Shown piece after piece: positions 43,860 through 56,322 of a stretch of 64,000 nucleotides of DNA (position 1 is the stretch's first letter; each line of letters starts with the position of its first letter). The stretch is taken from positions 26,718,771 to 26,782,770 of the forward strand of contig OY741272.1 in assembly GCA_963514095.1 (NCBI GenBank), written 5' to 3'. Source of the DNA: Eutrigla gurnardus. Its lineage: Eukaryota > Chordata > Actinopteri > Perciformes > Triglidae. Below the pieces are notes generated by a model. The model saw only the letters and a list, made by a program, of their open reading frames with translations. It ran no database searches and was not told the DNA's origin. The position numbers were made by a program, and so were the translations under genes.

Positions 43860-44505
43860 ACGTGGTGGAAACCAGGGGCGGGGAGTTTCTCCGGCTTTAC
43901 GTCTTCTTTGTATTTCCATGGTGGTAAATAATTAACTCGATGGTACATAAGCGCCCCTACTGGCCAACAGCATTAATCAGGGAGTGTGTCTCCTGAGGTT
44001 TGTTGCTTATAGCCAAACAAAAGTGAAAAATATGTTTATCAATTGATGATGTTCCTCTATGTAGACAAATCAGGCACATACAATACAGTCCTCAGATCAG
44101 TCCCCAGACAGATCGATTGGTACTATTAATAAACACATTGTCATTTCCAAACTTACCTACAGTGTGCAAACTGTAATGCACACTACTCATATGGTGATTT
44201 CCGTGACTGGGGGGCACAGTTAAAAAATAATGCAATACATCAAATCAGAGAAGAAACATGTTGAGAAGAGTTTCGGAAGCACTGAACTAATGTTTAGATA
44301 ATTCCCACTTTTTTACACAAGGTTCGGGTCCAGTACCGGATATTACCACCAGCATCACAGGTATAATAAGGTCAAAAGCTCCTTGAGGCAAATTTAGGCA
44401 TTAGTGATATTTGGAAACAAACGGAAAGTATTAGCTGTTCAGCAAACATACCTTATGAACAACAGTGCTATGATCAAAGTGCTATAGGTAAGATCATAGA
44501 AGTGC
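43860..44505. other. Spacer
   Basis: No gene or repeat recognised; a G10 run at 44515-44523 precedes a LINE fragment. Confidence 0.55.
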
Positions 44506-44509
44506 TTTT

Positions 44510-44990
44510 TTTGGGGGGGGGGGGATCATGCTATGCAGAGTCGAGGTGAAGTCTGAACAGGTGAGTCTTGAGCCTTTTTCGGAAGATGGCAAATTACTCT
44601 GCTGTCCTGACATTAGTCAGGAGTTCTTTCCACCACTGAGGCGCCAGAACAGAGAAGAGTCTGGACTTTGCTGAGCGACATTTGTTTGATTTCAGCGATG
44701 GTGGTACCAGCCGGCCAGCTGAGGTAGAGGAGCGAAGTGCTCGCTTCGGGGCGTGTGGTTTGACCAGTGTTTGAAGGTAGATGGGTGCCGTTCCATTGAT
44801 GGCCTTGAAGGCTAGTGCCATCATCTTGAATTGGATGCGTGCTGCAACAGGGAGTCAGTGGAGGTCAAGGTGGAGGGGGGTCACATGGGAGAATTTGGGT
44901 AGATTGAAGACAAGGTTTAGTCGGCTAGGCTGGGAGTCCAGCCATGAGAGAGTTGCAGTAGTCATTAGACATTACGATGTTAGTTGTCTG
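44510..44990 (-). pseudogene. L2-like LINE C-terminal fragment
   Basis: The minus strand encodes ALAFKAINGTAPIYLQTLV, then RLFSVLAPQWWKELL and KRLKTHLFRL. This is the conserved C-terminal region of L2-type RT proteins (FKALNGLAP... APRLWNSLP... KTHLF). One stop lies after ELLTNVRTAE; the RT core is absent. Confidence 0.75.
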
Positions 44991-45015
44991 TAAAGATAAA
45001 TAACATATTTCATGT

Positions 45016-45062
45016 TATATATATATATATTATATATATTATATATATATATATAATGTTTA
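45016..45062. repeat. (AT)n-rich tract
   Basis: Interrupted TA repeats. Confidence 0.9.
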
Positions 45063-45399
45063 TGTTATATTTGAATTCAAAATTTAAACAAATGATTAGA
45101 AAATGCACACAAAACAGTCCAACAATCGAACATTGTCTAACAGTAGAAAACGTGGATTCAAACTATTTGAGATTACTTATTGAATATATAATAGATATAC
45201 TAATTTTCTTTCTTAAAATATGGTTTTCTATGTGAGTATTTTAGTATTTTCTAGTGTTGACATTATGTACATTAACTGTTTTGGATAACTGGCTGCTGTA
45301 AGTAAATAACTTACAAGCATTTTGCTTGTTGTCGTCAAACAACAATGTTTTGGAGACGTAAAACTGTAATTACTACATTGTATGTGAATGTATACTGGC

Positions 45400-45620
45400 C
45401 AGGGCCCAGTTTCCCAAAGCCTTCTTAAAGCCTTCTTAACGCTACGTCATTCGTAACCCCTACTTAGAGTTCCTACTTAACATTTCGCGAAACGTTCTTT
45501 GCTACGAATCTCTTTCGTACGTCATACGTTGGTAAGAGTGGTCTGGAGCACTCTTAGAGCCTTCTTAGCTCTACCGTAGTGATGTTTCAGCTCCTGACGC
45601 TAGTCGCCGCCACTGTACAG
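45400..45620. repeat. Possible DNA-transposon end
   Basis: 'gggcccagtttcccaaagcc' followed by several 'ccttcttaa' and 'tacgtca' units resembles TIR regions of fish Harbinger-type MITEs. The opposite end was not found. 45620-46550 shows no gene. Confidence 0.35.
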
Positions 45621-46555
45621 TAATCCAGAAATCCCCGTTGTGCATGGAACTGCACATTGTCAGTGTTGTGTTTCACCAGTGGTTTTAAGTCATTCAAGAA
45701 GAAAATAAAAATAAAATACGCATGCATTTCATCACAAGGCTAAGCTTTACCTCAACCTCAAAAGTAGCCTAGGTATATTACAGTTTCAAAGTCAAGGCAT
45801 GCACAATCCTGCAAGCAATTTGGGAAATTGGCACATTGTCAAACAATTAAAAAATGTCATAAATGGACGCCGGTGATGGTTGTGAACGGTGGCAAAACTT
45901 TGGCAGCGATACAACGCATCCTCGTGCTGAACCAAAGACGTCGCCGTCTTCGGAGCCGTTGGAATACATCATTTCATAAGGATCAACTTCAATCCCATGG
46001 CCACTTTGGATTTCAAGTAGCCTAATCATTTGGTTCAATTCTGTATACTATGGAAAATCAGAATCCGAGCAAGAGTGCCCTCTATTGGCGATTTCAAGTA
46101 TGACTTGATGTCAACACTGTAAATAGAGATTAACTGTTGGATCAGATTTTAATAATAAAAAAAATGAAATAACAAACTGTTCAAACAAAAACATGTAGCA
46201 TTTTCCAACCTACAACATGCATATGTATATCATATCTAATGTAAATGTAAATGTAAAAACAGCAACTTACAGCTTTTAAAGATGTTAAAATACCGTAAAC
46301 TGAATTTTGAGTTGGCAAAATCTGATAATTCTTACTAGTTACAATGTTGTTGTGGATACATTTTCTTATCATTGTGACTAGGAAAAATGCTATTATGGAT
46401 CTCTAAATGTAATGAATAGAAGTGAGAGTAATTCAACTGAATGTTAAAACAGCTTGGTGTAGGAGTTTCTCCATGGGTCCCAATTGGGAACTAAAATGGC
46501 TACTTCTGAACTGCTTAGTTCATCTATAAGGGGTAAATCAATATAGTCTCCAAAA

Positions 46556-46574
46556 TAGGGGGGGGGGGGGGGGG
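46556..46574. repeat. Poly-G run
   Basis: Nineteen or so consecutive G, a potential quadruplex and an assembly-sensitive spot about 170 bp past the H2A stem-loop. Confidence 0.9.
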
Positions 46575-46744
46575 CAGTGTTCCATGAATAAAGTCTATCA
46601 AAGGCCAATAAATACACTTAATACACACTTAATAATAAAAAAAATTATAAATGTACAGTCTACAGGTGACATACTTGTAATACAATTATTCATTACAACT
46701 ATTATATTTCATGATAGGAATTAGCTCTTTAAGAGAAAGTGTTT

Positions 46745-46760
46745 GGCTCTTAAAAGAGCC
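46745..46760 (-). terminator. Histone 3' stem-loop (H2A 46802)
   Basis: Inverse of GGCTCTTTTAAGAGCC; the flanks match 8640-8749 beside the dead H2A. Confidence 0.95.
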
Positions 46761-46801
46761 GTTTTGGGTTCTGGTTTCCAGCAGTCAGCAGGTCTCCAGG
46801 T

Positions 46802-47188
46802 TTACTTGGACTTGGCGGCCTTCTCGGTCTTCTTGGGCAGCAGAACAGCCTGGATGTTGGGCAGCACGCCGCCCTGAGCGATGGTCACTCCGCCCAGCAG
46901 CTTGTTGAGCTCCTCGTCGTTGCGGACAGCCAGCTGCAGGTGACGGGGGATGATTCGGGTCTTCTTGTTGTCGCGGGCAGCGTTTCCAGCCAACTCCAGG
47001 ATCTCAGCGGTCAGGTACTCCAGCACCGCCGCCAGGTAGACGGGGGCTCCGGCACCAACACGCTGAGCATAGTTCCCTTTACGGAGATGTCTGTGGACAC
47101 GGCCGACCGGGAACTGGAGCCCAGCGCGGGAGGAGCGGGTCTTGGCCTTCGCCCTGGCCTTTCCGCCGGTTTTGCCTCTTCCACTCAT
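46802..47188 (-). CDS. Histone H2A, copy 2
   Basis: 128 residues, protein identical to the 34043 copy. Divergent partner of the H3 at 47544. Confidence 0.98.
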   Translation of the reverse strand: MSGRGKTGGKARAKAKTRSSRAGLQFPVGRVHRHLRKGNYAQRVGAGAPVYLAAVLEYLTAEILELAGNAARDNKKTRIIPRHLQLAVRNDEELNKLLGGVTIAQGGVLPNIQAVLLPKKTEKAAKSK

Positions 47189-47543
47189 TATTAGATGCTT
47201 TCTGGAGTCGGGACTCAAAGAATGTGTCGCTCTACCGGCGAATCTCTCTTTTATGTGTCCGCTGAGCGCGCGAGCCTGTTCGTGACAGTGACAGACCAAT
47301 CAGGAAAGAGGCTTCCACTCTGAGTTTAGGCGGAGAGTTTGGAAAGACTTCCCGCCAATGAGCTGCTGAGATTGGGGCGGTGGGTCGCTCCTCGAGGCGG
47401 CGCTGAGCTCCACGAGGAGCCCTCCACCAATCAGGAGCCGGAGGTCTGAACAGCGTCACCGTTTCACAGCCGGTCCCACAGTTTAAGAGCAGCGAGTCTC
47501 TCCGTTCATCGTATATTTCTCCCGACCAGAGAAAGAAGAAGTC
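47189..47543. promoter_or_regulatory. Bidirectional H2A/H3 promoter, second copy
   Basis: 355 bp, the same length as 33688-34042 and differing by only a few bases (for example 'tcccgaccagag' versus 'taccgaccagag' near the H3 start). CCAAT boxes are conserved. Confidence 0.85.
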
Positions 47544-47954
47544 ATGGCTAGAACCAAGCAGACGGCCCGTAAATCCACCGGCGGCAAAGCCCCCAGGAAG
47601 CAGCTGGCCACCAAGGCTGCCCGTAAGAGCGCCCCGGCCACCGGCGGCGTGAAGAAGCCTCACCGTTACAGGCCCGGTACCGTCGCTCTCAGGGAGATCC
47701 GTCGCTACCAGAAATCCACCGAGCTGCTGATCCGCAAGCTGCCCTTCCAGCGTCTGGTCAGAGAGATCGCTCAGGACTTCAAGACCGACCTGCGCTTCCA
47801 GAGCTCCGCTGTTATGGCTCTGCAGGAGTCCAGCGAGGCTTACCTGGTCGGCCTGTTCGAGGACACCAACCTGTGCGCCATCCACGCCAAGAGGGTCACC
47901 ATCATGCCCAAGGACATCCAGCTGGCCCGTCGCATCCGCGGAGAGCGAGCTTAA
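47544..47954 (+). CDS. Histone H3 (H3.2-like), copy 2
   Basis: 136 codons, protein identical to copy 1 including Ser95-Ser96. A few synonymous differences (for example acg for aca in the Thr of KQTAR). Confidence 0.98.
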   Translation: MARTKQTARKSTGGKAPRKQLATKAARKSAPATGGVKKPHRYRPGTVALREIRRYQKSTELLIRKLPFQRLVREIAQDFKTDLRFQSSAVMALQESSEAYLVGLFEDTNLCAIHAKRVTIMPKDIQLARRIRGERA

Positions 47955-47980
47955 CCTGTCTGCTGTTAAACCAACACAAC

Positions 47981-47996
47981 GGCTCTTTTAAGAGCC
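47981..47996 (+). terminator. Histone 3' stem-loop (H3 47544)
   Basis: GGCTCTTTTAAGAGCC, 26 bp beyond the stop. Confidence 0.95.
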
Positions 47997-47999
47997 ACC

Positions 48000-49155
48000 T
48001 CACTCTTCTCTAGAGATCACATTCCTATGCTGAAAACATTAATACTAGACACCAGGTCCACTTTTTACCTAGTAAAACAACTGCCTACAGACTGTTCTGA
48101 TCCTCAATATTGAATACAAATGAACACAATTTATTAAAATGGTAATTTATTTCTCCAACACTTCTGGTTCACAATTGATTACACTATTTTTTTTAAATAT
48201 ATGATACAGGATACGTATTTGTGTCTAATTGTATGCAAAGTTTAAAACGATACTCTATAAACCTGGTCTTATCTAATCTTTGAATGTCTGGAAAATACAC
48301 CCTATCATTTGAGAATTGTGCCAAAGCCATTGAGTGAAACTATAAAAGGTCACTGGTTCACAGTTCATGAGTACCCTAAGGGCCCAATCTCCTTCACATG
48401 AATCTCATGAAGAGGCTCATTCTTCTACAGCCAACACTTCGAACATTAGTGAGATCTATCTTTTTGAATCCAACATTGGAACAAGGAGTTGAAAACACAA
48501 GAAGAGATTTTTAGTTGTCATCTAAAACACGGCTTAAACTCAATTCTAAAGAAGTTACGAACCATTGATAAATAAGTTGAATGTTTATGAATAGCTGGGA
48601 AGAAATTATTAGATTTAAAGTTGTCAATTTCAAAATAATCAGTACGTGTGTCCTCTAAATTGTACCTGTAACCGAATCTTCCCATAACTAGATAAATGTC
48701 TGTCTGTTGTGGATTTAATCCCATCTGGACGTTTTGTTATTGAGACACCAAGATGAATAACTACATAATTAAAACAACATTGTAATTGACTGCTGTATAA
48801 TATCATATTGGAAATGCATGTTTTGCAATATCTAATAAGATGAAGGACAATGTTTAAGCTCTGTAAAATGTTTTTGAAATTCACTCTTTGGAAGGTAGAG
48901 CAAATTATATTAATATGATGTCATTTCTTGTAAATTGCCAGCTGAAAGTGTCTCTTATTCTCGACCTGCAGTTTCACAAAATAACATTTACCCTTTGAAT
49001 ATTAAAGGGTAAATATATATATTTAATAGAAAAGTTTGACCATCACTGACTGCTGGTTAATAATGACATGCTGTAGCCTACTGGTTGTCCCCATTTAATC
49101 GTGAAGTTCAATGAGTGTGGAATGACGACGACTCAACCGGTAAATAAATGAGCCA
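48000..49155. other. Spacer downstream of H3
   Basis: AT-rich; no gene recognised. 'gatcacattcctatgctgaa' near 48017 is the sequence fused to the dead H2A at 10634. Confidence 0.7.
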
Positions 49156-49162
49156 ATAACCT

Positions 49163-50403
49163 CTCAAAGGCCTTCGATACAGTTGATCATGAACTGCTCT
49201 TAACCAAACTTCCCAATATCGGTTTTGATAAAATATCTTTTAAATGGTTCCATAGTTACCTCACAGACAGACAGCAATGCATGACTATCGGAAATATTAA
49301 GTCAGACTTTATTCATATTAGGAAAGGTGTACCTCAAGGATCAATCCTTGGACCTGCTCTATTCTCCTTGTATATTAATGACATTGTAACGGCTGTCACT
49401 GGCTGTAACATTCATCTCTATGTGGATGACACTATTTTGTATTGTATTTCTGACTCTGTAACCTCTGCAATTGAATCTCTTCAGCACTGTTTTAACGACT
49501 TACAAGTTGCTCTCAATAAGCATAAACTAGTTCTTAATGCAGGTAAAACCAAATTTATGCTTTTCACCAAATCAAAAAATATCACTTCCAATAATCAAAT
49601 TATCTCCACTAATAATGTTACAACTATTGAAAGAGTCTCTGAGTACAAATATCTTGGAATTTGGATCGATGACAAACTTACTTTCAAACATCATGTGTCA
49701 AATCTGGTGACAAAACTATGACAAAAAATAGGTTTCTTTTACAGAAACAAATCATCCCTTGCAGGAAGAAACTTATTGAGGCAACTTTTATGTCAGTTTT
49801 AGATTATGGAGACATTTTATACATGCATGCATCAGCTGCAACTCTACACCCACTTGACACTGTATATCATTCAGCCCTGAGATTTATTACAGGTGACAAC
49901 TACAACACTCATCACTGTGACCTCGCTTTCTGACAGGCGTGATAGACATTGTATTTTATTTGTTTTTAAAGCTCTCACTGGTCTCTTACCATCCTACATC
50001 AATTCTTTAGTGTCTTTCAATGCAAGTCTCCATCATACACGCTCAAAGGACTGGATCACACTGCAGGTTCCCTCTGTCGTCACCAAATTGGGAAAATCTG
50101 TGCACCTGCAACCTGGAACACTCTGCAAAACCACCTGAAACTTACCACACTCTTATCATTGGGACAATTTAAATCCATAACTGCGTCTTTTTTTTACTTC
50201 TAACTGCTCCTGTTTTTAACTAGATTTCTCTGTCTTCATTATTCTGTGTCACTTTACTCTTATATTTCAGATTTTCTTATGTATTTTTCAAATGTTTTGT
50301 CTTGTCCAAAAATGTTTTGTGTTTTTATCTCGGCTATATTGCAAATGAGATTGCTCCTCAATATATTCCCGAGTTTAAATAAAGGTTATAAATAAATAAA
50401 AAA
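49163..50403 (+). pseudogene. Non-LTR retrotransposon RT fragment (CR1/L2-like)
   Basis: Begins with SKAFDTVDHELLLTKL, then KGVPQGSILGPALFSLYIND, catalytic YVDD in HLYVDDTILY, and EYKYLGIWIDDKL. After a frameshift at about 49720 it continues RKKLIEATFMSVLDYGDILY, and after another LSDRRDRHCILFVFKALTG. The 3' end is a short A-rich tail near 50400. The 5' half, with the endonuclease, is missing. Confidence 0.85.
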
Positions 50404-50744
50404 AGTCAATGATTTTTGCTGTCACTGTGAATTTAGGACAAGGAGACAGCGGCTCAGTCAGTTGATGAACAATCAATCATCTCAAATACAGACATGACTG
50501 ATCATTTCATATGTTTTGTTTAATTTGAACTCAAACTGACCAAGAGGGATGCAAAACCAGACTATATAATTGTATTTTACATAGAGGACAGCTGCCACTG
50601 ATATTATACTGGACTGTAATCAAGAGACCGACTAATACTGTTGGCAGTAGGGGGCGCTAATATACCAACGAGTTAATTATCCACCGCCATAAAAATCTAA
50701 AGAAAGCTGTCCTGCCTCTCTTTCAATCACGTCCTCTGGCAGGA

Positions 50745-50753
50745 TTTAAAAAG
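50745..50753 (+). promoter_or_regulatory. TATA-like element of H4 (50800)
   Basis: TTTAAAAAG, about 50 bp before the ATG, after a 'gtcctctggcagga' block related to the other H4 promoters. Confidence 0.65.
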
Positions 50754-50790
50754 AAGGGAGACCAGCGGTCTGAATCATTGTCTACATTGA

Positions 50791-51111
<321 letters not shown>

Positions 51112-51140
51112 ACACGACCCGCTACTTAAACACGACCAAA

Positions 51141-51156
51141 GGCCCTTTTAAGGGCC
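51141..51156 (+). terminator. Histone 3' stem-loop, H4 type
   Basis: GGCCCTTTTAAGGGCC, 29 bp beyond the stop. Confidence 0.95.
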
Positions 51157-51629
51157 AAACACTCCACTTAAAGAGCTTATTTCCGTTTATTTCCTGCTCT
51201 ATGAAGCAATGTACAGAATAACTTGATATTCTGGTGTATGTATGGCTTTATTTTAAACATGTTGTACTATATATGCATATACATGAGGTGGTAAAACGCG
51301 TTGTATTATGAAACAATGTTCAGGCTGCAGAATTATAATGTAATTGGACACAGGGACCGGTCATCTGTTAAATATCAATTGGGACAAAATGAATAACCTT
51401 AGTGATGTGACACAGCTCTCATCAGTTTATATATTAAAACAATTCAGACCATGGCCTTGGATGGTTGTATATAAGTAATTCATGTGTAAAACTAAAAACT
51501 TGGTATGATCTAGTCATCATAATCTAGTCATCTCATATTTGATCATATTTCCATATACTAATTCATGTTGATGCTTACTTTGGCTCTCACTTTGACTACA
51601 TTATAGTTAAAACCAGTATTTTAATTTAC

Positions 51630-51633
<4 letters not shown>

Positions 51634-51690
<57 letters not shown>

Positions 51691-51763
51691 TAAATATATA
51701 AATATATAAATATATATATATATAAATATAAATATAAATATATATATATATATAAATATAAAT

Positions 51764-51852
<89 letters not shown>
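51634..51852. repeat. 220-bp TA microsatellite
   Basis: TA repeats with interspersed 'aaata' interruptions, lying exactly between H4-downstream sequence (as at 21300) and H1-upstream sequence (as at 8200). Confidence 0.97.
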
Positions 51853-51855
<3 letters not shown>

Positions 51856-51984
51856 AAAAGTACATAATGTGGAATTGAATCCTTTGTGTTTCTATAACAA
51901 CAAAAAGCCTGATTTATTCAGTTAAAACAAACATCTTTGTGATGCTCAGATTTTTGAAGGAAGTCCAGACTTTGAATATCTGCA

Positions 51985-52200
51985 TAATAGGCAAGGCAAG
52001 AAAACTTTATTCGTGTAGCACCTTTCATACACAAGGCAGACTCAGAGTGCTTCACATCATAACATGTCATACAATAAAGTGAAAAAATTAATAGAATATT
52101 AAGGCAAAATTTAAATTAATTACAGAAAGACAAGGAGAATAAAAACATATTTGCAATAATAAAAAACAGTGCAAACGTTAAAAGATTTAGCAGAAGGCTA
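51985..52200 (+). repeat. Fish interspersed repeat (LINE 3'-end type)
   Basis: 'ggcaaggcaagaaaacttta' ... 'gactcagagtgcttcacatc'; plus-oriented copy of 7860-8070. Confidence 0.6.
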
Positions 52201-52309
52201 TGGTGAACATAAAAGTTTTCAGTGATTTATAATCATACATAATAATACATAAAATACTTAAATAATATATAAAATAGCTGCTGTTTGACATTTTGACATA
52301 ATTGCTATT

Positions 52310-52830
52310 GTTCAATAAACGTGTCTAGTTTTTCTTGTGTATCATAAGTGGACTACAGCTGCATCCCTGTTTCATAATGACAACCAATCCTTGAATTCTG
52401 CACCGACATGTGTTTCTATGAACCAGTGATACTGCATTCAAAGCCACTGCTGTTTTCTCAGACGAGTGATGTTTATTAGTCAGTGTTTTTTTAAACCATT
52501 AACAGTAGAATGATGAACTTTATATTTAAGGTTTTGATCATAAAACATAAATATGTGTTTGACCTTTAATGAAAATTCTCGAATTCTCTATAATTGTTAT
52601 TGTTTTATCAAATGTGTTTTTTCCCCGTGTTTCATAAATGGACTACGAATGCATCTCATTGTGGATCCCTGTTTCATAATGACATGAATTAAAACTTGAA
52701 TTCTGCACCATGTGTTTCAATGAACCAGTGATACTACATTCAAAGCTACTTGCAGCTTCCCCAGACAAATTATGTTAATTAGTCAGTGTTTCTTTTGTCA
52801 ATAACAGTAGAATAATTAACTATTTATATT
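52310..52830. repeat. Diverged tandem duplication upstream of H1
   Basis: 52310-52525 and 52620-52830 are about 210-bp imperfect copies, each with 'ccctgtttcataatgaca', 'gaaccagtgatac' and 'ttagtcagtgtt'. The homologous region at 7500-7730 has only one copy. Confidence 0.8.
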
Positions 52831-53282
52831 AAACGCATTGATCAGAAGAGGAGATGTTCACAGTCAAAATGAGCAGCTCTGATAGGAAGTCTGAGTAAAC
52901 TGCACCAGAAGCCTCGACCAGCATCAGTGTGTTTGCTGCTCCCGGAATAACTTCATTTTATGACAAAATAATCAACATTAGATGGATGTTTTTACATCGA
53001 GTCCCTGAACAAACATGTGGACCAGCTGGGAAACAGGTTTTGATGGAGCTCAGGTTGATCTTAAATCATTTTAGGAGAGAAAGAAGTGGGAAAAGTCAGT
53101 GAAGAGTGCTGCTTATGGCGGTGAGTAGGTGAGGTTTGGAGGCTCCCCAAACTAAAAGCAGAGAGCATCAGATCTCTACATGACTTTAATATGAAGAGAC
53201 ACAAGTCTGCTATCGGCTCCCTTCACTGTCAGCCTTCAGCTCTTCTCCCACGTTTAGTTTTCACTCTTTTATCGGTGAAGAG

Positions 53283-53365
53283 AAACACAAGTGAGCCGAC
53301 TTTCAGACCGCACAGAGCAGCCACGGGCCGGGTTGAGTCTCCACGGTTCTCATGGTGTGTTTAAG
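53283..53365 (+). promoter_or_regulatory. H1 promoter: AAACACA box and TATA-like
   Basis: AAACACA at 53283-53289 and TTTAAG at 53360-53365, 156 and 80 bp before the ATG; spacing identical to the 6292 copy. Confidence 0.75.
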
Positions 53366-53444
53366 TCCAGCCCCCAGCCCCGGAGAATCCAACATTCCGG
53401 TCAGACTCTCGTTCTCGTTCGTAGAAACACAACTCTAATAGAAA

Positions 53445-54059
53445 ATGGCAGAAGAAGCTCCAGCTCCAGCCGTCGCGCCGGCAAAAGCCGCCAAGAAGAA
53501 GGTGACCAAGCCGAGGCCGGCTGGTCCCGGCGTCGCCGACCTCATCGTCAAAGCTGTGGCCGCGTCCAAGGAGCGGAGCGGCGTGTCTCTGGCCGCCGTC
53601 AAGAAGGCTCTGGCTGCCGGAGGCTACGATGTGGAGAAGAACAACTCCCGCGTCAAGACCGCCATCAAGGCTCTGGTCGCTAAGGAGACTCTGGTCCAGA
53701 CCAAGGGGACCGGCGCCTCCGGCTCCTTCAAGATGAACAAGAAGGTCGCCGAGAAGCCGGAGAAGAAAGCCGTTGTTAAACCCAAGAAGGCCGCAGCCAA
53801 GAAACCCGCAGCGGCCAAGAAGCCCAAGGCGGCGGCAGCGAAGAAGCCGGCAGTCGCTAAGAAATCCCCGAAGAAGGCGAAGAAGCCCGTAGCTGCCAAG
53901 AAACCCGCCCCCAAGAGCCCAAAGAAGGCCACTAAGAGCCCCAAGAAAGCTACCAAGAGCCCCAAGAAGGTGGTGAAAAAGGCCGCTGCTGCCAAGAAGT
54001 CCCCCGCTAAGAGGGTTGCCAAGCCCAAAGCGAAGAAAGCAGCACCCAAGAAGAAGTAA
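53445..54059 (+). CDS. Linker histone H1, copy 3
   Basis: 204 residues. Differs from copy 1 by Val for Ala in KAVVKPKK and Pro for Ala in KKPAPKSPKK. Globular domain and SPKK repeats are intact and the promoter is complete. Lies in the same orientation as the H4 at 50800. Confidence 0.97.
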   Translation: MAEEAPAPAVAPAKAAKKKVTKPRPAGPGVADLIVKAVAASKERSGVSLAAVKKALAAGGYDVEKNNSRVKTAIKALVAKETLVQTKGTGASGSFKMNKKVAEKPEKKAVVKPKKAAAKKPAAAKKPKAAAAKKPAVAKKSPKKAKKPVAAKKPAPKSPKKATKSPKKATKSPKKVVKKAAAAKKSPAKRVAKPKAKKAAPKKK

Positions 54060-54097
54060 GCTGTTCTCAGTCTGGTGGACCAACGCTCCGACAAAAA

Positions 54098-54113
54098 GGC
54101 TCTTTTAAGAGCC
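54098..54113 (+). terminator. Histone 3' stem-loop (H1 53445)
   Basis: GGCTCTTTTAAGAGCC, 38 bp beyond the stop. Confidence 0.95.
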
Positions 54114-54374
54114 ACCACACCGTCCATAAAGAGCGTTTTCCTGCTTATTCTATTGTCATTACATAGCATTAAGACATCCTACCTTAGAATGTAGGAATAT
54201 ATTTCCAAGTACACCCATATATAATTTACTAGTATAAAATGTCTCGGCTACATATATTCTATAAACCCAACTTTAAAGGCCACCACACTGTCCATAAATA
54301 ACTATCCTGTTTATTTTCAACTAATTTCCATGTCATTAGTTATTATTCTGCATTAGACTTGCTGTCAAGACTCA

Positions 54375-55790
54375 CACCCAATTGCAACCCAAGGTGTAGC
54401 ACTGCAGTGGGTCAAGAGCTATCTACACAATAAATCCCAATATGTCAAAATAAATGATAGCACATCGACTAGCTTGGACATAGTCTGTGGGGTCCCACAG
54501 GGGTCAGTTCTGGGTCCAAAGCTGTTTATACTATACATAAATGATATATATAAAGTGTCAAATACTCTGAAATTAATATTATTCACGGATGACACAAATA
54601 TTTTCTGTTCGGGGAGTGACTTGAACCAACTTGTGGAAACCGTAAATCAGGAAATGGCTAAACTTCAAGTGTGGTTTAATATAAATAAATTATCACTAAA
54701 TCTTGGGAAAACTAAATACATGCTATATGGGAAAAGAGGCTGCAACAACAGTCCCAACATTCAAGTAAACGGAGTTAATATTGAGAGGGTCCGTGAGAAT
54801 AAGGTTCTGGGAGTGATTATCGATGACATGTTAAGTTGGAAGCCACACATAACACAATTAAAAAGGAAGTTGGCCAGGAGTGTGTCCATACTTTGGAAAG
54901 TACAAAAAATACTAAACCAAAAAGCACTTCTTCTGTTATACTGCGCACTAGTCTCTCCGCACCTGCAATACTGTGCAGAGGTGTGGGGACACACATATAA
55001 AGGCTCCACACAGCCCTTGTTAATCTTACAGCCTTGAGAATCTTACACTACGCCAACTACAGGGCACACACCTATCAGTTATTTATCGAATCGAAAATAC
55101 TCAAACTATATGACTTAATAAACGATCGCACAGTACAAATGATGTACAAAGCATCAAACAGAACTCTCCCCCAGAACCTGCAAAAACTCTTCATACACAG
55201 AGAGAGACACAATCTCAGAGGGGACATGATTTTCAGGCAAAGGAAGGTACGAACTACGTTAAAATCCTTTTCCTGATCGGTCACAGGCGTTAGACAATGG
55301 AATGTGTTAGAAGAAGTAAAAAAAATCAGCAACACTAAGTGTCTTCAAGAAAAAGTATGTAAATTCAACCGTTGACAGATTATTGCATGAGAGTTGAAAA
55401 AGGTCTGAGGCACGAATAAGCAGACATGGTGTTGTGTCGGGATGGGAGCATAACTAATGAACATTCTGTACCCAAACAATAAGTTGAACCTGAGAAACTT
55501 GTATGGTCCGATGTCAGTTGTACGTCAGGGAGTACAGCTCTCTGTACCACCTACTGCTATAACATGTTATGTCAAATGTCACAAGTAAAAGAACATGTTA
55601 TGTCAAATGGAAAAGGCTAAAAACAAGATATGACGATTTTATCCTGTGGGTAATGGGGGCGGGACCAGATAAGCCTCGGCTTCTCCCGCGTTCCCGTTCG
55701 GCCATGTGTGTTGTATTATTTGAACAGTGTGATGATTATGATGAGTTAACAGACATGCCCGAAATGAATAAATAAACATTCAGAATCCTT
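54375..55790 (+). pseudogene. Rex1-like non-LTR retrotransposon fragment
   Basis: Plus strand encodes VKSYLHNKSQYVKIND, then CGVPQGSVLGPKLFILYIND, then LFTDDTNIF and NKVLGVIIDD, and after a frame break at about 55035 the C-terminal region ILKLYDLINDRTVQMMYKAS. It belongs to the same family as 26745-28850. The active-site motif is FTDD rather than FADD. The 5' half is missing and the 3' UTR runs to about 55790. Confidence 0.82.
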
Positions 55791-55907
55791 TAACAAGTCA
55801 ATTGCAACACTAGTATCTGGAATGTCGTCCCATAGAACACGCGCCACTAATAATTTCCTCAAAAACGGATATACAAAAAGGAAAGGAGCTCTTTAAGTGG
55901 AGTGTTT

Positions 55908-55923
55908 GGCCCTTAAAAGGGCC
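55908..55923 (-). terminator. Histone 3' stem-loop, H4 type
   Basis: Inverse of GGCCCTTTTAAGGGCC, 29 bp beyond the stop. Confidence 0.95.
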
Positions 55924-55952
55924 TTTGGTCTTGTTTAAGTAGCGGGTCGTGT

Positions 55953-56273
<321 letters not shown>

Positions 56274-56316
56274 TCAAAGTAAATCAACTGAATGCCTTTC
56301 ACAGCCAGGCTCCTCG

Positions 56317-56322
56317 CTTTAT
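56317..56322 (-). promoter_or_regulatory. TATA box of H4 (55953)
   Basis: Inverse TATAAA (tttata), 53 bp before the ATG. Confidence 0.85.

Noticed and set aside
45400..46040. Complete Harbinger MITE
   Set aside because: Only one plausible end was found; no matching inverted end or target duplication.
51626..51865. 79-codon Tyr-Ile repeat protein
   Set aside because: Translation of a TA microsatellite.
53361..54083. 240-codon antisense frame over H1
   Set aside because: Lys/Ala-rich H1 sequence leaves the opposite strand open; composition artefact.
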